A DNA stretch of 64,000 nt. Source: CAVRXT01 sp049644285. Lineage in GTDB: Bacteria > Acidobacteriota > Terriglobia > Acidiferrales > UBA7541. Positions 54,349 through 62,700 of the stretch are shown here, one piece after another; within the stretch, counting starts at the first letter, position 1, and each line of letters starts with the position of its first letter. Position numbers and translations under genes: made by a program. The notes below the pieces were generated by a model. The model was not told the DNA's origin. It did not search any database and was given only the letters and a program-made list of their open reading frames with translations. The stretch spans positions 1 through 64,000 of the forward strand of contig JBARRP010000174.1 of assembly GCA_049644285.1 (NCBI GenBank), read 5' to 3'.

Positions 54349-54364
54349 CGTTGAGGCTGAGCGG
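54349..54364. repeat. 16-bp target-site duplication, left copy
   Basis: CGTTGAGGCTGAGCGG directly abuts the left TGTC end of the IS and is repeated exactly at 55760-55775 after the right end. Confidence 0.8.
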
Positions 54365-54371
54365 TGTCGCT

Positions 54372-54418
54372 GCAAAGTGAGAATGTCCGGTTTGTGCAAA
54401 GTAGAAATGTCCGCTTTT
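54372..54418 (+). repeat. IS left-end tandem motifs
   Basis: GCAAAGTGAGAATGTCCGG (54372-54390) and GCAAAGTAGAAATGTCCGC (54396-54414) are direct repeats with a 24-bp period. The second, extended to 54418, is the exact inverse of 55730-55752 at the right end. They are probable transposase-binding sites. Confidence 0.75.
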
Positions 54419-54437
54419 CTAGGGGCCGGGAGGCCCA

Positions 54438-55757
54438 ATGCGAGAGGAGCGGATCGAGTTGGGGCAGCGGGAGCGGGATCGGTTGAAGGTGTTGCACGAA
54501 GTGGAGCAGAGACATTTGACGCAGCGGGCAGCGGGCGAGCGATTGCGTTTGAGCGAGCGTCAGATTCGCCGTCTGCTGGTGCGCGTGCGGCAGCGAGGCG
54601 ATGGTGGGATCGTGCACGGCATGCGTGGGCAGCGGTCGAATCGCAAGCTGGCGTCCGCCTTCGAGCAACGGGTGATGCGTCGGGTGCGGCAGCGGTACGT
54701 CGATTTCGGTCCCACGCTGGCGAGCGAAACACTGGCCCAGGATGGGCTGGCCGTCAGTCGGGAGACGCTGCGGAAGTGGATGGCGGCCGCCGGGTTGTGG
54801 CGTCCCCGCCGTCAGCGTGCCGGAGCCGTGCATGTGTGGCGGGAGCGGCGCGCCGCGTTTGGCGAGTTGGTGCTGTGGGACAGTTCTCCCTACGCTTGGC
54901 TGGAGGACCGCGGTCCAGCGTCTCACTTGATTCTGATGATCGATGACGCGGCCAGCCGGATCTGGGGCCGCTTTGCCGAGCACGATTCGACCGAAGAGAA
55001 TTTTCGTGTTCTCCAGGGCTGGCTAGAACGGCACGGGCGGCCGCTGGCCTATTACACCGATCGCGACAGCCTGTTTGTGAATAACCACCCGCCGCAAGTG
55101 GACGAGCAGTTGCGGGACGAGCGACCGCGGACGCAGATCGGTCGAGCGCTGCGCGAGCTGGACATCGAGTGGATCGCGGCGCACAGCCCGCAGGCCAAAG
55201 GACGCATCGAGAACGCCTTCGGCACGTTGCAGGACCGGCTGGTGAAAGAAATGCGCTTGGCCGGAATCCGCACTCTGGTTCAAGCCAATGACTTCTTCGA
55301 TCTCGTGTTCGTGCCTTTCTGGGAGCGGCGCTTCGCGGTCGCGCCGCGCTCGCCCCATAATGCCCACCGGCAGCTGGGCCGCGAGCATCGGCTGAAGGAA
55401 ATTCTCAGCGTGCGGCTGGCGCGAACGGTGGCCAACGATCACACCGTGAGCTGGAACGGCGAGCGCTGGGGCTTGACGGCCGAGCAGGTGCGGGCCGGCA
55501 TGCGCGGGACGCGGGTGGAGATCGAACGGCGCTTGGATGGCTCGCACTGGCTGTGCTTCCGCAACCACTACCTGCCGCTGCACCCCTGCCCGGCGGCGCC
55601 GCGATCCGCAAGTCCTTCCGGCCTACGGCCTCCAGGACTCGCGGATCGAAAACCGAAACCCCCAACCAACAGTAAACCCCAATACAGTCCACCTCCCGAT
55701 CACCCCTGGAGGAAACCTTGGGATTGCACAAAAGCGGACATTTCTACTTTGCGTTGA
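54438..55757 (+). CDS. ISNCY-type DDE transposase
   Basis: 439 aa. The N-terminal helix-turn-helix is clear: TQRAAGERLRLSERQIRRLL (about residues 28-47) with a conserved HGMRGQRSNRK just after. The integrase-like core has Asp148 in LWDSSPYAWLEDRG, Asp208 in AYYTDRDSLF and Glu258 in KGRIENAFGTLQDRL, a full DDE triad. The last residues (KADISTLR) are encoded by the right inverted repeat itself, so the reading frame ends three bases from the element tip. All signs point to an active-looking, uninterrupted gene. Confidence 0.9.
   Translation: MREERIELGQRERDRLKVLHEVEQRHLTQRAAGERLRLSERQIRRLLVRVRQRGDGGIVHGMRGQRSNRKLASAFEQRVMRRVRQRYVDFGPTLASETLAQDGLAVSRETLRKWMAAAGLWRPRRQRAGAVHVWRERRAAFGELVLWDSSPYAWLEDRGPASHLILMIDDAASRIWGRFAEHDSTEENFRVLQGWLERHGRPLAYYTDRDSLFVNNHPPQVDEQLRDERPRTQIGRALRELDIEWIAAHSPQAKGRIENAFGTLQDRLVKEMRLAGIRTLVQANDFFDLVFVPFWERRFAVAPRSPHNAHRQLGREHRLKEILSVRLARTVANDHTVSWNGERWGLTAEQVRAGMRGTRVEIERRLDGSHWLCFRNHYLPLHPCPAAPRSASPSGLRPPGLADRKPKPPTNSKPQYSPPPDHPWRKPWDCTKADISTLR
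55730..55752. repeat. IS right-end inverted repeat
   Basis: Exact reverse complement of 54396-54418 (AAAAGCGGACATTTCTACTT and on), lying inside the end of the transposase gene, seven bases from the element tip at 55759. Confidence 0.8.
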
Positions 55758-55759
55758 CA

Positions 55760-55775
55760 CGTTGAGGCTGAGCGG
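55760..55775. repeat. 16-bp target-site duplication, right copy
   Basis: CGTTGAGGCTGAGCGG, identical to 54349-54364, immediately after the right IS tip. Confidence 0.8.
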
Positions 55776-55855
55776 GTTCGCCAGCCGGTTCGAGGGTTTC
55801 TTGGGCGAGGACGATGGCGCCGGCGATCGTGCCCTGCTGCGAACCAGAGTCGTAA

Positions 55856-56287
55856 TTATTTATGAGCTTCGATTTCTCGAATGAGCAACGGGACAGCGCG
55901 ATCCAGGTTTCCGCGGTAAATCCGGCCAAAAATGCCGGCGACCAGCGGAACCGACCAGCCTTCGGCGTCAACGACAAAGCGGATCGTCGTCTGCGCAGGT
56001 GCGCTCTCGGTGAAGATGTGGTCATAAAAAATCGCGGCGCCCAGAAATTTGCCTGCCCACTTCCAATGTTTTAGCGGTTCAAATTCCGTCATGCGAAAGG
56101 AGGTCTTCACTCCGTTGGAGAGACGAAGGGTGCCCTGGCTCTCGAGGCATAATGGTCCCGGCGGCGACTTCACAACCGACCGGATGTGTTTTGCCCAACT
56201 CGGCCATTTCTCAATTTCGGCGAGGTGGTCCCAGGCCAAGGCCAACGGAGCTTGAACGGTGAAGATCTTGTCGACAATCCTTTTCAT
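55856..56287 (-). CDS. SRPBCC-fold (polyketide cyclase-like) protein
   Basis: 143 aa from ATG 56287 (MKRIVDKIFTVQAPLALAWD). A longer frame to 56395 adds 36 unlikely residues. Typical marks: HLAEIEKWPSWAKHIRSVVK, LRLSNGVKTSFRMTEFEPLK, HWKWAGKFLG and the last helix YRGNLDRAVPLLIREIEAHK. The fold binds hydrophobic small molecules. Its ligand is unknown. It lies downstream of the 208-aa secreted protein on the same strand, with the IS beyond its stop. Confidence 0.78.
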   Translation of the reverse strand: MKRIVDKIFTVQAPLALAWDHLAEIEKWPSWAKHIRSVVKSPPGPLCLESQGTLRLSNGVKTSFRMTEFEPLKHWKWAGKFLGAAIFYDHIFTESAPAQTTIRFVVDAEGWSVPLVAGIFGRIYRGNLDRAVPLLIREIEAHK

Positions 56288-56458
56288 GGCTGAGACTCGC
56301 CGGAAGAGTTCGATTATCCCATGAAAAGCCTTCAAGAAATTGTGGGCGATTCTCGGCTCCGCCAATGCATTTCGGAGCGTGAATGAAAGACACACGCTTC
56401 GCGCAGAATGACACCCTAGGAAAAAATACGTGGTCGAACACGGGCCGTTCCGGAACGG

Positions 56459-57085
56459 CTAATTGGCTGCTTCATGCCCGGGCATGACGATGATGTAGGC
56501 ATCGGGCTGGCCGGGTCGGATGAGATGGGGCATGTTCGCAGATGGGGGTGGCGAGCCGATGTCTTTCTCCGTCGCGTAGGGGGCGTAAAACATGAGGTGC
56601 GGAGGAACATGAACCATCTGGTTGTTCTCCGAAATGAACAGGTAGATGGAGCCGGACATCATGTAGACGATGCCGGGCTTTCGTGGCGCGCGGTATTTTC
56701 CGGACTTGTAGCCCGCTTCAATTGCGGTGTTGATTTGCTGCTCGCTTTGGCCCTTGGCCCGCTGCTCTTCGGCGTAAAGCCGGGTCGGCAGCGTGCTGGC
56801 GCTTCCCTCGGCGTCAAAGCAGGTGGGTTCGAGGTTGAGAGGAGTTTGGCGGTCCACGAAGCAGGAGAAGCCGTTGGTGCCGTCGCGGACCTTGACGTAG
56901 CCGGTCTGGTCCAGGAGATACACGGTGGCTTTGCCTGAAATCTCAGGCGGGGCTGCGCTCTCCGCCAGTTTGATTCTCTCCTCGCGCGGTAGGGAAAAAT
57001 CATAGGCGGGTTTCGGGCGATCCGTTTGGGCGAGCGCGACGACGTTTGTTCCGAGAAGAAGACCAGCCAAGACGGCGCGGCGCAT
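56459..57085 (-). CDS. Secreted hypothetical protein
   Basis: 208 aa from ATG 57085, with GGAGG before it and signal peptide AVLAGLLLGTNVVALAQ. A longer frame is open upstream but has no start signal. The mature part contains KLAESAAPPEISGKATVYLL, GFSCFVDRQTPLNLEPTCFD (two Cys) and GIVYMMSGSIYLFISENNQM, ending PHLIRPGQPDAYIIVMPGHE. Such proteins recur in Acidobacteriota, but no domain name or function is known to me. Confidence 0.7.
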   Translation of the reverse strand: MRRAVLAGLLLGTNVVALAQTDRPKPAYDFSLPREERIKLAESAAPPEISGKATVYLLDQTGYVKVRDGTNGFSCFVDRQTPLNLEPTCFDAEGSASTLPTRLYAEEQRAKGQSEQQINTAIEAGYKSGKYRAPRKPGIVYMMSGSIYLFISENNQMVHVPPHLMFYAPYATEKDIGSPPPSANMPHLIRPGQPDAYIIVMPGHEAAN

Positions 57086-57615
57086 GGATTGCCTCCAGAG
57101 CAAGATTGGGCTTTGGCCCGAATCTGCTCTTTGGCGACATAGACGCAACGATTTTTGTTCGGTTAGCGGGGGCTGCACTGAATTGACACTCGACATGAGA
57201 AGAGAGATCAGTCGCCAACGATCAACTGTCAGCACTCAGTAGCCGGCTGGAAGCGGGCACGGCGTGCCGTGCCCTTACGAGTGCCGACCAACACGACCCT
57301 TGAATGTGCAATCTGTCCGGCGGCGGGATGACGGAATCCCACAAGCGTACAGCAGGATACGGGACTTCAGACTGGGTGCAGCAGCAACACCTTGTAGAGA
57401 GATGAGTTAGGGCGATTCGCTGCTTGGCAACTCACCTGCGTGCCACTATAACGTCAAACGATATAGTCTTATCCGAGGCGATAGAGACGGCCGCTCACAA
57501 GCGGTCCGGCGTGCAAGGAGCGGGAAACCTCACCTCTCAAGAGGCGGGGTACAAACGGCCCGAGTATCGCCCGGAGTCGTTTGTAACGCTTCGAGGATGC
57601 GGACGGAGCTTGAAG
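57086..57615. other. Intergenic with 20-bp palindrome; PadR-ADOP promoter region
   Basis: No gene is supported. GGGCACGGC at 57255-57263 and GCCGTGCCC at 57266-57274 form a perfect nine-base-pair hairpin with a two-base spacer, a type of dispersed palindrome often seen between genes. The segment near 57450-57480 (CGATATAGTC...GGCGATAGAG) may hold the PadR promoter. Confidence 0.4.
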
Positions 57616-57981
57616 ATGGGAAAGAAGAAGGAAATTGAGTCGTTCCTGCCGCTGACGCCGGCCATGTTTCACGTGCTGCTGGCGCTGGCTGATGGTGAAA
57701 AACACGGTTATGCCATCCTGAAGGAGGTGGCCCGGCGCACGGAGGACAAGGTGCGGCTGAGCGCCGGCACACTGTACGGCAATCTCTCGCGCCTGGAGAG
57801 CGGCGGATTGATCGTCGAATCGGACCAACGGCCCGAAGCCGGGTTAGACGATGAGCGGCGGCGCTATTACCGCCTTACGGAGCTGGGACGCGACGTGGCT
57901 GTGGCCGAGGCGGAGCGCATGCAAGAAGCCCTGGCGCAGGCGCATGCGAAGAAACTTTTCCGGAAACCGAGATGGGCCTAG
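57616..57981 (+). CDS. PadR-family transcriptional regulator
   Basis: 121 aa from ATG 57616. A longer frame exists upstream without PadR sequence. The winged helix is clear: LTPAMFHVLLALADGEKHGY, AILKEVARRT, KVRLSAGTLYGNLSRLESGG and RRRYYRLTELGRDVAVAEAE. It is the short PadR form paired with ADOP permeases in Acidobacteriota, ending 12 bases before the permease gene, and probably represses that gene. Confidence 0.9.
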   Translation: MGKKKEIESFLPLTPAMFHVLLALADGEKHGYAILKEVARRTEDKVRLSAGTLYGNLSRLESGGLIVESDQRPEAGLDDERRRYYRLTELGRDVAVAEAERMQEALAQAHAKKLFRKPRWA

Positions 57982-57993
57982 GGAGTTAAGAGA

Positions 57994-60663
57994 GTGAGGA
58001 ACAGCTCCATGCGAAGACAGAATCTTTCCTTTTCGCAAAAATTGTTTCGAGTGCTGGTGCGCGTGTTTCCTTTCGATTTCCAGACAAACTACGGCCCGGA
58101 AATGGAAGGGGTTTTCAGCGAGCAGCGGCGCGAAATTGAAGGACGAGGAGGGCCCATGGATTTTCTAAGGTTGTGGGGAGAAACGCTGGCGGGAATTTTC
58201 CGCACCGCGCCGCGGGAGCACTGGGAAATCTTGAAGCATGATTGCGTCTATGCATTCCGGATGATGCAGAAAAACGCGGGCTTTACCGCGGTGGCGGTGG
58301 TGACGCTGGCGCTCGGGATCGGTGCGAACACGGCGATTTTCAGCGTGGTGCACAGCGTGTTGCTTCGTCCGCTGCCGTATGCGCAGGGGCAGCAACTCAT
58401 CTTTATCCGCCAACAGGCGCAAAAGATGGGGGTCGAGGACATACAGTTCTCGGCGCACGAGGTGGAGGATTATCGCTCGCAGAACCGCACGCTGTCGAAT
58501 CTGGTGGAATACCACACCATGTCCTTCATCTTATTGGGCCACGGCGATCCGGACCGGGTGCTCGCTTCGGTTGTTTCTTACAACTATTTCGAATTGTTCG
58601 GCGTCCAGCCGCTGCTCGGGCGCACGTTTCGGGCTGATGACGACCAACCCGGGGCCCCGGCCGTGCTCATCCTGAGCTACGAATACTGGAAGAACCGATT
58701 CCGGGGCGATCCGGAAATTCTGGGCAAGACATTTGAGATGAACGACAAGGTTCACACGGTTGTGGGAGTGCTTCCGCCAGTGCCGCAGTATCCGATCGAA
58801 ACGGATGTGTTCATGCCGACCACTGCTTGCCCGTTTCGCGCGTCGAAAGCATTCATCGAAAATCGCGACTCGCGCATGATGGAAGTCTTCGGGCGGCTGA
58901 AGCCGCGCGTCTCGTTGAACGAGGCGCGGGCTGACTTTTCGACGATCGTAGGCCGGCTGAAGGCGGAATACCCAAAATCCTATCCCGACAACATGGGTTA
59001 CATAGCTGCCGCGAACACGCTGCGGGAGGAGTTGACCCATGAAGCGCGGCCTACGCTCCTGGTGCTGCTGGCTGCGGCAGCCTTTGTTTTGCTGATCGCT
59101 TGCGCCAACGTAGCCAATCTGATGCTTTCGCGCATGGCGCGGCGCGAGCGGGAGCTTGCCGTCCGGACCGCGCTCGGCGCCGGCCGAAGCAGGCTGCTGC
59201 GCCAGCTTCTGACCGAGAGTTTCTTGCTGGCGCTGGTCGGGGGCGCTTTGGGCCTGTTCGTTGCATACAGCAGCCTGGACCTGCTCACGAATTTTGCGGC
59301 GCGGCTGACACCACGCGCCCGCGAAATCCACATTGATTCGGGCGTGCTGATCTTTACATTGTTCGCGGCGCTGGGCACCAGCATCGTCTTTGGCACAATC
59401 TCCGCGCTTTTCTCGCGCGCAAATCTCGCCGCCGGACTGAAGGAGGGCAGCACCGGGGCGGGAGCCGGGCGGCAGCGGAATCGCGTGTGCGGGGTTCTGA
59501 TCGTCTCCCAGATGGCCTTTTCCTTCATGCTTTTGATCGGCGCCGGGTTAATGCTGCGAAGCTTGATCAACATGCAACAGGTGAATCCCGGGTTCGTTCC
59601 GCAGCGAGTTCTGGCGATGACAACCACCTTCGACTTCGCGAAATACACGACGAATGAGCAACTCGCGGACATGTCGAGGAAGGTGCTTGACCGCGTGCAA
59701 GCGGAACCGGGTGTTCTCTCCGCCGCTCTTTCTGCTTCGTATCCTCTCCAAGGAGAAATCCTGACGAGCGGCCCGAACACCGGCTCTTTTCAAATTGAAG
59801 GGCGCGCGCTCGGACCGGGGGAAGCGCCGCCCATTGCGGCTTTCAATTCGGTCTCTCCGGATTATTTCCGGACCCTGGGAATCCCGCTGAAAGAGGGACG
59901 CACGTTCGCAGCTACCGACGATGCAAAAGCCCCGATCGCTGCGGTGATCAATGAGACGTTGAGACGCCAACTCTGGCCGAATGAAGATCCGATCGGCAAG
60001 CGCGTGTCGGGGGACAACGGGGCAACGTGGGCCAGGATCGTGGGCGTTGTCGGAGACGTTCGGGATTTCGGCCTTGACCACCCGCCTCCGGGCGAGATTT
60101 ATGCGCCGATCGCGCAAGCCCCGCAGTCGGGCACTCTGGTGGTGCGGTCGGTGGCGGACCCGAGAAGTCTGGCGCAAGCGATCACTCGGGCGGTGCATGA
60201 CGTGGATTCGCAGACGGCCATTTCGCACGTGACCACGCTCGAAGAGGCTCGCTACGAATCTTTGGCGCGTCCGCGCCTCACCGCCAGCCTGCTGGGCATT
60301 TTTGCGGCGCTGGCGCTGGTGATTGCAACGGCAGGCATCGGGGGGATTATGGCGCTTACGGTCAGCCAACGCGTTCGCGAAATCGGAATCCGCATCGCGC
60401 TGGGCGCGCAACCCTCGAATGTGTTGCGGATGGTTCTTAGGCAGGGCTTGCTGCTGGCTCTCCTCGGCGTGGGGATTGGACTTGCGGGAGCGCTGGCGCT
60501 CACGGGGCTGGTGAAGTCACTGCTGTTTGAGGTGACGCCCAGCGATCCCCTAACATTTGGCGGCGTCGCGTTCGTGCTGATCGCAGCAGCAGCGATCGCG
60601 AGCTATCTACCGGCGCGGCGCGCAGCGGCGGTCGATCCCATCGAGGCACTGCGGTGTGAATGA
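57994..60663 (+). CDS. ADOP-type ABC permease (double MacB/FtsX unit)
   Basis: 889 aa from GTG 57994 (ATG 58009 is also possible). A short N-terminal segment (RVLVRVFPFDFQTNYGPEME) typical of PadR-linked permeases is followed by a first MacB periplasmic core, NAGFTAVAVVTLALGIGANT to the FtsX helices LLVLLAAAAFVLLIACANVA and then RRERELAVRTALGAGRSRLL. A second unit follows: VCGVLIVSQMAFSFMLLIGA, and the last FtsX part RVREIGIRIALGAQPSNVLR. No ATPase is adjacent, so it is an orphan permease as the name ADOP implies. A role in macrolide/peptide export or signalling is only presumed. Confidence 0.92.
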   Translation: MRNSSMRRQNLSFSQKLFRVLVRVFPFDFQTNYGPEMEGVFSEQRREIEGRGGPMDFLRLWGETLAGIFRTAPREHWEILKHDCVYAFRMMQKNAGFTAVAVVTLALGIGANTAIFSVVHSVLLRPLPYAQGQQLIFIRQQAQKMGVEDIQFSAHEVEDYRSQNRTLSNLVEYHTMSFILLGHGDPDRVLASVVSYNYFELFGVQPLLGRTFRADDDQPGAPAVLILSYEYWKNRFRGDPEILGKTFEMNDKVHTVVGVLPPVPQYPIETDVFMPTTACPFRASKAFIENRDSRMMEVFGRLKPRVSLNEARADFSTIVGRLKAEYPKSYPDNMGYIAAANTLREELTHEARPTLLVLLAAAAFVLLIACANVANLMLSRMARRERELAVRTALGAGRSRLLRQLLTESFLLALVGGALGLFVAYSSLDLLTNFAARLTPRAREIHIDSGVLIFTLFAALGTSIVFGTISALFSRANLAAGLKEGSTGAGAGRQRNRVCGVLIVSQMAFSFMLLIGAGLMLRSLINMQQVNPGFVPQRVLAMTTTFDFAKYTTNEQLADMSRKVLDRVQAEPGVLSAALSASYPLQGEILTSGPNTGSFQIEGRALGPGEAPPIAAFNSVSPDYFRTLGIPLKEGRTFAATDDAKAPIAAVINETLRRQLWPNEDPIGKRVSGDNGATWARIVGVVGDVRDFGLDHPPPGEIYAPIAQAPQSGTLVVRSVADPRSLAQAITRAVHDVDSQTAISHVTTLEEARYESLARPRLTASLLGIFAALALVIATAGIGGIMALTVSQRVREIGIRIALGAQPSNVLRMVLRQGLLLALLGVGIGLAGALALTGLVKSLLFEVTPSDPLTFGGVAFVLIAAAAIASYLPARRAAAVDPIEALRCE

Positions 60664-60762
60664 AAGGCCGTTCCGCACCAAGCGCAAGTTTACGATTCTG
60701 CGCCCCGACGAAAAAGATCAGTTGGAGTCTCGCTTCCTGATTCTCGATGAAGGAGAAAAGTT

Positions 60763-61731
60763 ATGACGAAAAGAGGTATGACACGACGGGAATTGCTCCG
60801 GTCATCTGGCGCGGTTGGGTGCGCGGCTGCCGTTCCGTTTGCATTGGCCGGCTGTCGGTCCGCTGTTTGGGGCGCTGTCCAGTCGACCAGCGCCGCGGGC
60901 TCTGTTAAGCCGGCCGGTGTTTCGAACGCACTGAAACCGCCCGCGAGCGGCAGCATTCCCGTAGCGTTTCTCGTTTCCGAAGGCGCACAGGTCATCGACT
61001 TTACCGGACCATGGGAGGTCTTCCAGGACGTCATGGTGCCGGGAGGCACGGAGGATGCATTCCAGCTTTACACGGTCGCGGAGACCACCAACCTTATCCA
61101 TGCCACCGGTGGGATGAAAATCATACCTGACTACACTCTCAAGACTGCCCCGCCGCCGAAGGTTATCGTGATCCCCGCTCAAGGCGGCGGGAGCAAGGCA
61201 ATGCTTGAATGGATCCGCAAGTCGACGGCAAACACGGATGTGACCATGTCGGTTTGCACGGGCGCATTTCTGCTGGCCAGGACGGGCCTTCTTTCGGGAA
61301 AAGCTGCCACTACTCATCACGGCTCTTACAGCGCCTTTGCCAAGGAGTTTCCGGACATCGAGGTCAAGCGCGGATGCAGATTCGTCGAAGAGGGCAACAT
61401 TGCCACGGCGGGCGGACTTACTTCGGGAATTGATCTGGCGCTTCGGGTAGTGGAGCGGTACTACGGCCGCGAAGTGGCCGAGCGCACGGCCTACGATCTG
61501 GAATATCAGGGCAAAGGCTGGATGGACGCGAGCGGCGCGGCCAACGCAGCCTATGCGGAAGTGACCGATGGCCCGACGTGTTTGGTCTGCGGGATGTCTG
61601 TCGATCCGAAGGTCGCGATGAGCTCCGTGTACAAGGGCCAGACCTATTACTTCTGCAGCAGAAACCACAAGGATACCTTCGATGGGGACCCCGAAAAATG
61701 GGTGAAGGCACGCTACAGAAGTAATCGATGA
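60763..61731 (+). CDS. DJ-1/PfpI-YHS fusion, exported
   Basis: 322 aa with GAAGGAG before the ATG. The N-terminus has both a twin-arginine motif (TRRELLRSSG) and a possible lipobox (ALAGC). The DJ-1/PfpI domain spans about 65-260: VAFLVSEGAQVIDFTGPWEV, KVIVIPAQGGGS, and the nucleophile Cys165 in TMSVCTGAFLLARTGLLSGK, followed by ATTHH. After a linker comes a YHS domain (about 275-315), TCLVCGMSVDPKVAMSSVYK and YYFCSRNHKDTFDGDPEKW, which binds metal in copper or heavy-metal proteins. The combination suggests a periplasmic metal- or redox-related role. Confidence 0.85.
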   Translation: MTKRGMTRRELLRSSGAVGCAAAVPFALAGCRSAVWGAVQSTSAAGSVKPAGVSNALKPPASGSIPVAFLVSEGAQVIDFTGPWEVFQDVMVPGGTEDAFQLYTVAETTNLIHATGGMKIIPDYTLKTAPPPKVIVIPAQGGGSKAMLEWIRKSTANTDVTMSVCTGAFLLARTGLLSGKAATTHHGSYSAFAKEFPDIEVKRGCRFVEEGNIATAGGLTSGIDLALRVVERYYGREVAERTAYDLEYQGKGWMDASGAANAAYAEVTDGPTCLVCGMSVDPKVAMSSVYKGQTYYFCSRNHKDTFDGDPEKWVKARYRSNR

Positions 61732-62095
61732 GCGCCGGGGTCGGCTGCCGGGGTCAGGCAAACCCAAACAAGGTCAGCGCGAAATTCGCCGCGCCTGGTT
61801 TCTGTGTTTCTGTATGCATTCGGGTTGACCGGTTCGCGCCGGAATCTTCTTTTCGGGCCGAGCCGGTGCCATTGTGGGCTTCCTCGGGGAGTCATGTCCA
61901 AAGCGCCCGGGGGATGGGCGGAGCGCGGCTTTGGCAAACTTTTGCATAATAAGTGGAATCAGGGGCTTAGGACGACGGCACGGGAACCGGAAGTAGTTGG
62001 TTTCTCAGCGAGGTCGAGTGGAACGGGGATTGCTGGACTCGGTGATAGGAGTACTCGTGTGCGGGGTACTTCGATCTGTGACGAGGGTAGTGACG
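61732..62095. other. Intergenic, no supported gene
   Basis: About 360 bases. Open frames here overlap one another and have no recognisable product. The right end holds the GAGGGT ribosome site for the small secreted protein at 62096. Confidence 0.4.
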
Positions 62096-62494
62096 ATGAA
62101 AAGGCTGCTTGGTCTTGGGTTCTTGATCCTATTGGTTTCTGTGCCTGCTCGCGCGCAAATCGGGGGCTCCGCTTACGGCATGACCTCGATTAATGGCGTG
62201 AGTTCTCTCAACGGCGACAGCAGCATGGCTGAAGTTGTGTTCCCTAGTGTCCCCAGCCGCGTTGAAGCGCATTATCAAAACAGCAGCGTGCACGGAAGTG
62301 CCAGTGATTTTGTTCCATCCACGTTCGTTCCGTACGAGCAGGCAGTCGCGCGAGGGCAAGCAGCCCTGGCCCCCGACAATAAGCCAAAGCCGGTGGCGCA
62401 AGTCGCCGAGGAATATCGCAACGCGAAAAGAACTACGGCGAAACTTGCCATTGTGCAGGACGCGAACGGAAGAATTATCAAGGCAGTTCAGTAA
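62096..62494 (+). CDS. Small secreted hypothetical protein
   Basis: 132 aa from ATG 62096, with GAGGGT upstream. Signal peptide RLLGLGFLILLVSVPARAQ. The mature part is low complexity at first (GGSAYGMTSINGVSSLNGDS), then FVPSTFVPYEQAVARGQAAL and a helix PVAQVAEEYRNAKRTTAKLA ending in QDANGRIIKAVQ. No domain is recognised. Similar short proteins with 'FVPSxFxxYxxAV' occur in Acidobacteriota. Confidence 0.65.
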   Translation: MKRLLGLGFLILLVSVPARAQIGGSAYGMTSINGVSSLNGDSSMAEVVFPSVPSRVEAHYQNSSVHGSASDFVPSTFVPYEQAVARGQAALAPDNKPKPVAQVAEEYRNAKRTTAKLAIVQDANGRIIKAVQ

Positions 62495-62700
62495 GCAGCG
62501 AGTTCGCAGTTGAGAGCAGTCTGCTCTGGAAGTTCTCCTCTTGCGGTCATGTTGTGACCCCGCAGTTCCACCTCTGTTGAAGCTGTTCCTGTCAGTGCAC
62601 GGCAAGAATTTGTGGTTGAGATCGTTCAGACCGGAAGATCGGCCTTCAGGATGGGCAGCGCAGTAAGGGGCCGGGTCATCCGCCGCAGCGCAACTCACAC

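Larger units (their letters stand above)
54365..55759 (+). mobile_element. IS element, ISNCY/IS1202-like, 1395 bp
   Basis: The left end TGTCGCTGCAAAGTGAGAAT and the inverted right end TGTCAACGCAAAGTAGAAAT match imperfectly from the TGTC tip inward. A perfect 23-bp inverted pair lies inside (54396-54418 with 55730-55752). The left end holds the motif twice, at 54372-54390 and 54396-54414. A 16-bp direct repeat flanks the element. One transposase gene with a full DDE set fills it. TGT tips and a 15-17 bp duplication fit the IS1202 family as described for one of its subgroups. The element appears complete and recently inserted. Confidence 0.82.

Noticed and set aside
55744..56025. Gene interrupted by the IS
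   Set aside because: The frame ending AQETLEPAGEPAQPQR would stop at once in the uninterrupted sequence and overlaps the SRPBCC gene in another frame, so no broken gene is supported.
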